A stretch of 8,351 nt of DNA from Pseudomonadota bacterium (lineage in GTDB: Bacteria; Pseudomonadota; Gammaproteobacteria; Pseudomonadales; Azotimanducaceae). Location of the stretch: NCBI GenBank assembly GCA_009936895.1, contig JAACDS010000038.1:1-8351 (forward strand), in the 5' to 3' direction. Below, piece by piece: positions 6,890 to 8,351 of the stretch. A program made the translations under genes and the position numbers. Numbering within the stretch: the first letter of the stretch is position 1; each line of letters opens with the position of its first letter. The notes beneath the pieces are model-generated. The model searched no databases. It was not told the DNA's origin and was given only the letters and a program-made list of their open reading frames with translations.

Positions 6890-6932
6890 GTCGATTTTTC
6901 AAAAAAGAGAAAACAGTGCCTTAGTGCTGGTT

Positions 6933-7670
6933 TTATGTCGGACAACTGGCATAGCCGCTATCAAAGCAGCTGCGTGCCAGTTCCGCTGCCTTCTCTTGGA
7001 CGCTGCTAGAGAGCTGCATTTTGCTGAACTCTAATATTGAGTCTGCGTCCGGATAGCCATTGAGTTTGCTCACCATCCCCCAAATGAAGGCTTTCAGAGG
7101 CTCTGCTTTCTCGGCCGGATGTCCCTCACCACCTTGGAACATAAAGGCAGTCATGAACTGGCCTTCAGGGTTGCCAAGCTTCGCAGCCTCTAAAAAGTGC
7201 TCTCGAGCCTTGGCGGTGTTCTTTTTCAGGCCGCTGCCCTGATAATAGATCAGTCCCAGCATGTACTGCGCGTCACCCATCTGCAGGTCTGCTGCGGCGG
7301 TAAAGTAGCGTTTGGCGGCTAGGTAGTCCTGGCGCATGCCATATCCTTGGTAAGCCAGCATACCTAAGTTGTGCAAGGCTTCCGGGGAGTTCTGGTCGGC
7401 GGCCTTTTTGTACCACTCAATGGCGCGGGTATAGCTTTGTTTGACACCATAGCCTCGCTCGTAGAGATAGCCGATATTATTTTGCGCTTCCGACGCTCCG
7501 TCCTCGGCCAAACCCTTCCAGGCGCGAAACGCTGTTGCGTAGTGTTCGCGCTCCACCGCATTAAGACCGGCTTGGAATGGTTCGGCGTGAACTGCCGGTG
7601 CCAGTAATGAAAGCAGGCTAACTCCTAGCAGCAGCCAATGTCGGGAATGAAAAGAGGCATGAATCATCAT
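6933..7670 (-). CDS. Secreted Sel1-like repeat (SLR) protein
   Basis: The 245-aa product has a signal peptide (hydrophobic core about 12-25, probable cleavage after AVHA at residue 29), so it is expected in the periplasm. Three good Sel1-like repeats of 36 residues follow, at 62-97, 98-133 and 134-169. Each has the A..N/M LG..Y..G.G......A...Y..AA pattern (for example GYLYERGYGVKQ and GLIYYQGSGLKK). A fourth, degenerate copy lies at about 170-205. SLR arrays form TPR-like helical solenoids that act as protein-binding scaffolds; the partner cannot be told from sequence. Two cysteines near the C terminus (C235, C243) could form a disulfide. The start is a tandem ATG (7670/7667) with GAG 6 nt before the first, and it overlaps the stop of the upstream ClC gene as ATGA, so the two are probably co-transcribed and coupled. 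The TAA stop is followed by a T-rich stretch without a clear stem. Confidence 0.9.
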   Translation of the reverse strand: MMIHASFHSRHWLLLGVSLLSLLAPAVHAEPFQAGLNAVEREHYATAFRAWKGLAEDGASEAQNNIGYLYERGYGVKQSYTRAIEWYKKAADQNSPEALHNLGMLAYQGYGMRQDYLAAKRYFTAAADLQMGDAQYMLGLIYYQGSGLKKNTAKAREHFLEAAKLGNPEGQFMTAFMFQGGEGHPAEKAEPLKAFIWGMVSKLNGYPDADSILEFSKMQLSSSVQEKAAELARSCFDSGYASCPT

Positions 7671-8351
7671 TGTTGTCTCAAACTTGCTTGAATTTGTAAC
7701 ACTTTGTTGAAGATATCGCCTTCACTCAGCGCGCCCACCAACCGGCCTTGATCCACCACAGGAATGCTCTCACCAACAAAGGTGCTGGCGGTGGTCATGG
7801 CGGTATTGAGGTTAGCATCTGCGGCCAATACGGTTGGACTGGGATCTAAGGCCGCGGTCAGTGACGTGGCGTGGTTTAGGCTGTGAATATCGATTTTACC
7901 CACCAAAGTACCTGCGTCGTCGCACACGTAGGCCTCGGTGGCTAATGCCTCACTCAACGCCTGCCGGGCCTGCTGGACCGATGCATCATTGGACAAGCGA
8001 ACAAAGTCGCCCCCTTGGATTTCGCTCACTGGAGTTAAGGACAATTCCACATGCTCTTGACCAAGGCGCAGGTCGATGCCGCGGTCCACTAGCTGCCGGT
8101 CGAAGTAAGACAGCCCGCAAAGCCGAAGCGTTAACACAGAACATAAGATGACGCAGAGCATGGCGCTGAGGCCGTAGGCGTAGGACCCCGTCAATTCGAT
8201 TACGATCATAATGACCGCAAGCGGCGCACCGATTACCGCTCCCCCAACTGCTGCAATGGCGGCGACGGGCAGTGCATAACTCAGGTGCGGTGCGAGGCCC
8301 ATCATGACTGCCAGATAGGCGGCAATGGCTCCGGTTGCCGCGCCAACAAAA
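7667..8351 (-). CDS. ClC-family chloride channel/antiporter with two CBS domains, N-terminal part outside window
   Basis: ClC proteins are inner-membrane dimers that carry chloride, either as channels or as Cl-/H+ exchangers. The C-terminal 227 residues are visible, and the frame stays open to the window edge. The membrane part begins within FVGAATGAIAAYL, which corresponds to the helix after the GGIFAP motif. It continues through PVAAIAAVGGAVIGAPLAVIMIVIELTGSY, a classic ClC block, and a further hydrophobic helix, to LSYFDRQLVDRG, whose tyrosine aligns with the chloride-coordinating Tyr of the ClC fold. Two cytoplasmic CBS domains follow: one from about SLTPVSEIQGGDFVRL to VGKIDIHSL, and one from PSPTVLAADANL to GESIPVVDQGRLVGALSEGDIF. 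These often sense adenine nucleotides. The gating glutamate (GxEGP) is outside the window, so channel versus exchanger cannot be judged. It overlaps the Sel1-repeat gene downstream. The ATG at 8305 is internal, not the start. Confidence 0.93.
   Translation of the reverse strand, partial: FVGAATGAIAAYLAVMMGLAPHLSYALPVAAIAAVGGAVIGAPLAVIMIVIELTGSYAYGLSAMLCVILCSVLTLRLCGLSYFDRQLVDRGIDLRLGQEHVELSLTPVSEIQGGDFVRLSNDASVQQARQALSEALATEAYVCDDAGTLVGKIDIHSLNHATSLTAALDPSPTVLAADANLNTAMTTASTFVGESIPVVDQGRLVGALSEGDIFNKVLQIQASLRQQ

Noticed and set aside
6897..6928. Rho-independent terminator after the Sel1-repeat gene
   Set aside because: On the minus strand a T-rich tract follows the stop, but the preceding GCACTAAGGCACT is a direct repeat, not an inverted one; no convincing stem forms.
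8303..8305. ATG 8305 as the start of the ClC gene
   Set aside because: The frame continues upstream with ClC-like FVGAATGAIAAYL to the window edge, so this Met is internal.

Overview
The window (about 8.35 kb) is chromosomal DNA from a motile, Gram-negative bacterium. It carries genes for the outer-membrane L ring, the periplasmic P ring and an external flagellum. Gene order (flgH-flgI-flgJ-flgK-flgL), moderate GC, a probable sigma-28 promoter and a ClC/CBS chloride-channel gene fit a gammaproteobacterium. The oversized FlgK resembles those I recall from marine/halophilic lineages, but genus cannot be fixed from sequence alone.

Layout. 1-6407 (+): the distal end of a flagellar basal-body/hook operon. 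It holds flgH (5' end missing, L-ring lipoprotein), flgI (P ring), a short single-domain flgJ (rod cap without the muramidase half), a very large flgK (997 aa, first hook-filament junction protein) and an enlarged flgL (405 aa, second junction protein). These genes are packed with overlaps or gaps of at most 11 bp, so they are probably one transcription unit with translational coupling. 6404-6838 (-): a small convergent gene whose product aligns by eye with the flagellar chaperone FliS. Its stop codon and that of flgL share a CTAG tetranucleotide. Upstream of it (6863-6889, -) is a good match to a sigma-28 (FliA) promoter with the exact 11-bp spacer, which ties this otherwise hypothetical gene to late flagellar expression. 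6933-8351 (-): a second unit, a ClC-family chloride channel/antiporter with two C-terminal CBS domains (its N-terminal half lies beyond the window) followed by a secreted Sel1-repeat protein. The two overlap at an ATGA junction.

How the parts fit. FlgH and FlgI form the bushing rings, FlgJ caps the growing rod, and FlgK and FlgL join hook to filament. The FliS-like protein would act in the cytoplasm as an export chaperone for flagellin or another late axial substrate, expressed when the hook is finished and sigma-28 is freed. The ClC/Sel1 pair shows no sign of belonging to the flagellar system.

Most interesting items: the sigma-28-driven, divergent FliS-like gene placed against flgL; the modular expansion of FlgK (two related D2-type beta domains flanking an insert with two flagellin-IN-like modules) matched by a smaller insert in FlgL; FlgJ without a peptidoglycan hydrolase domain; and an 18-bp perfect palindrome early in the FliS-like gene. 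No mobile elements, RNA genes, CRISPR arrays or gene-free stretches over 300 bp were seen.
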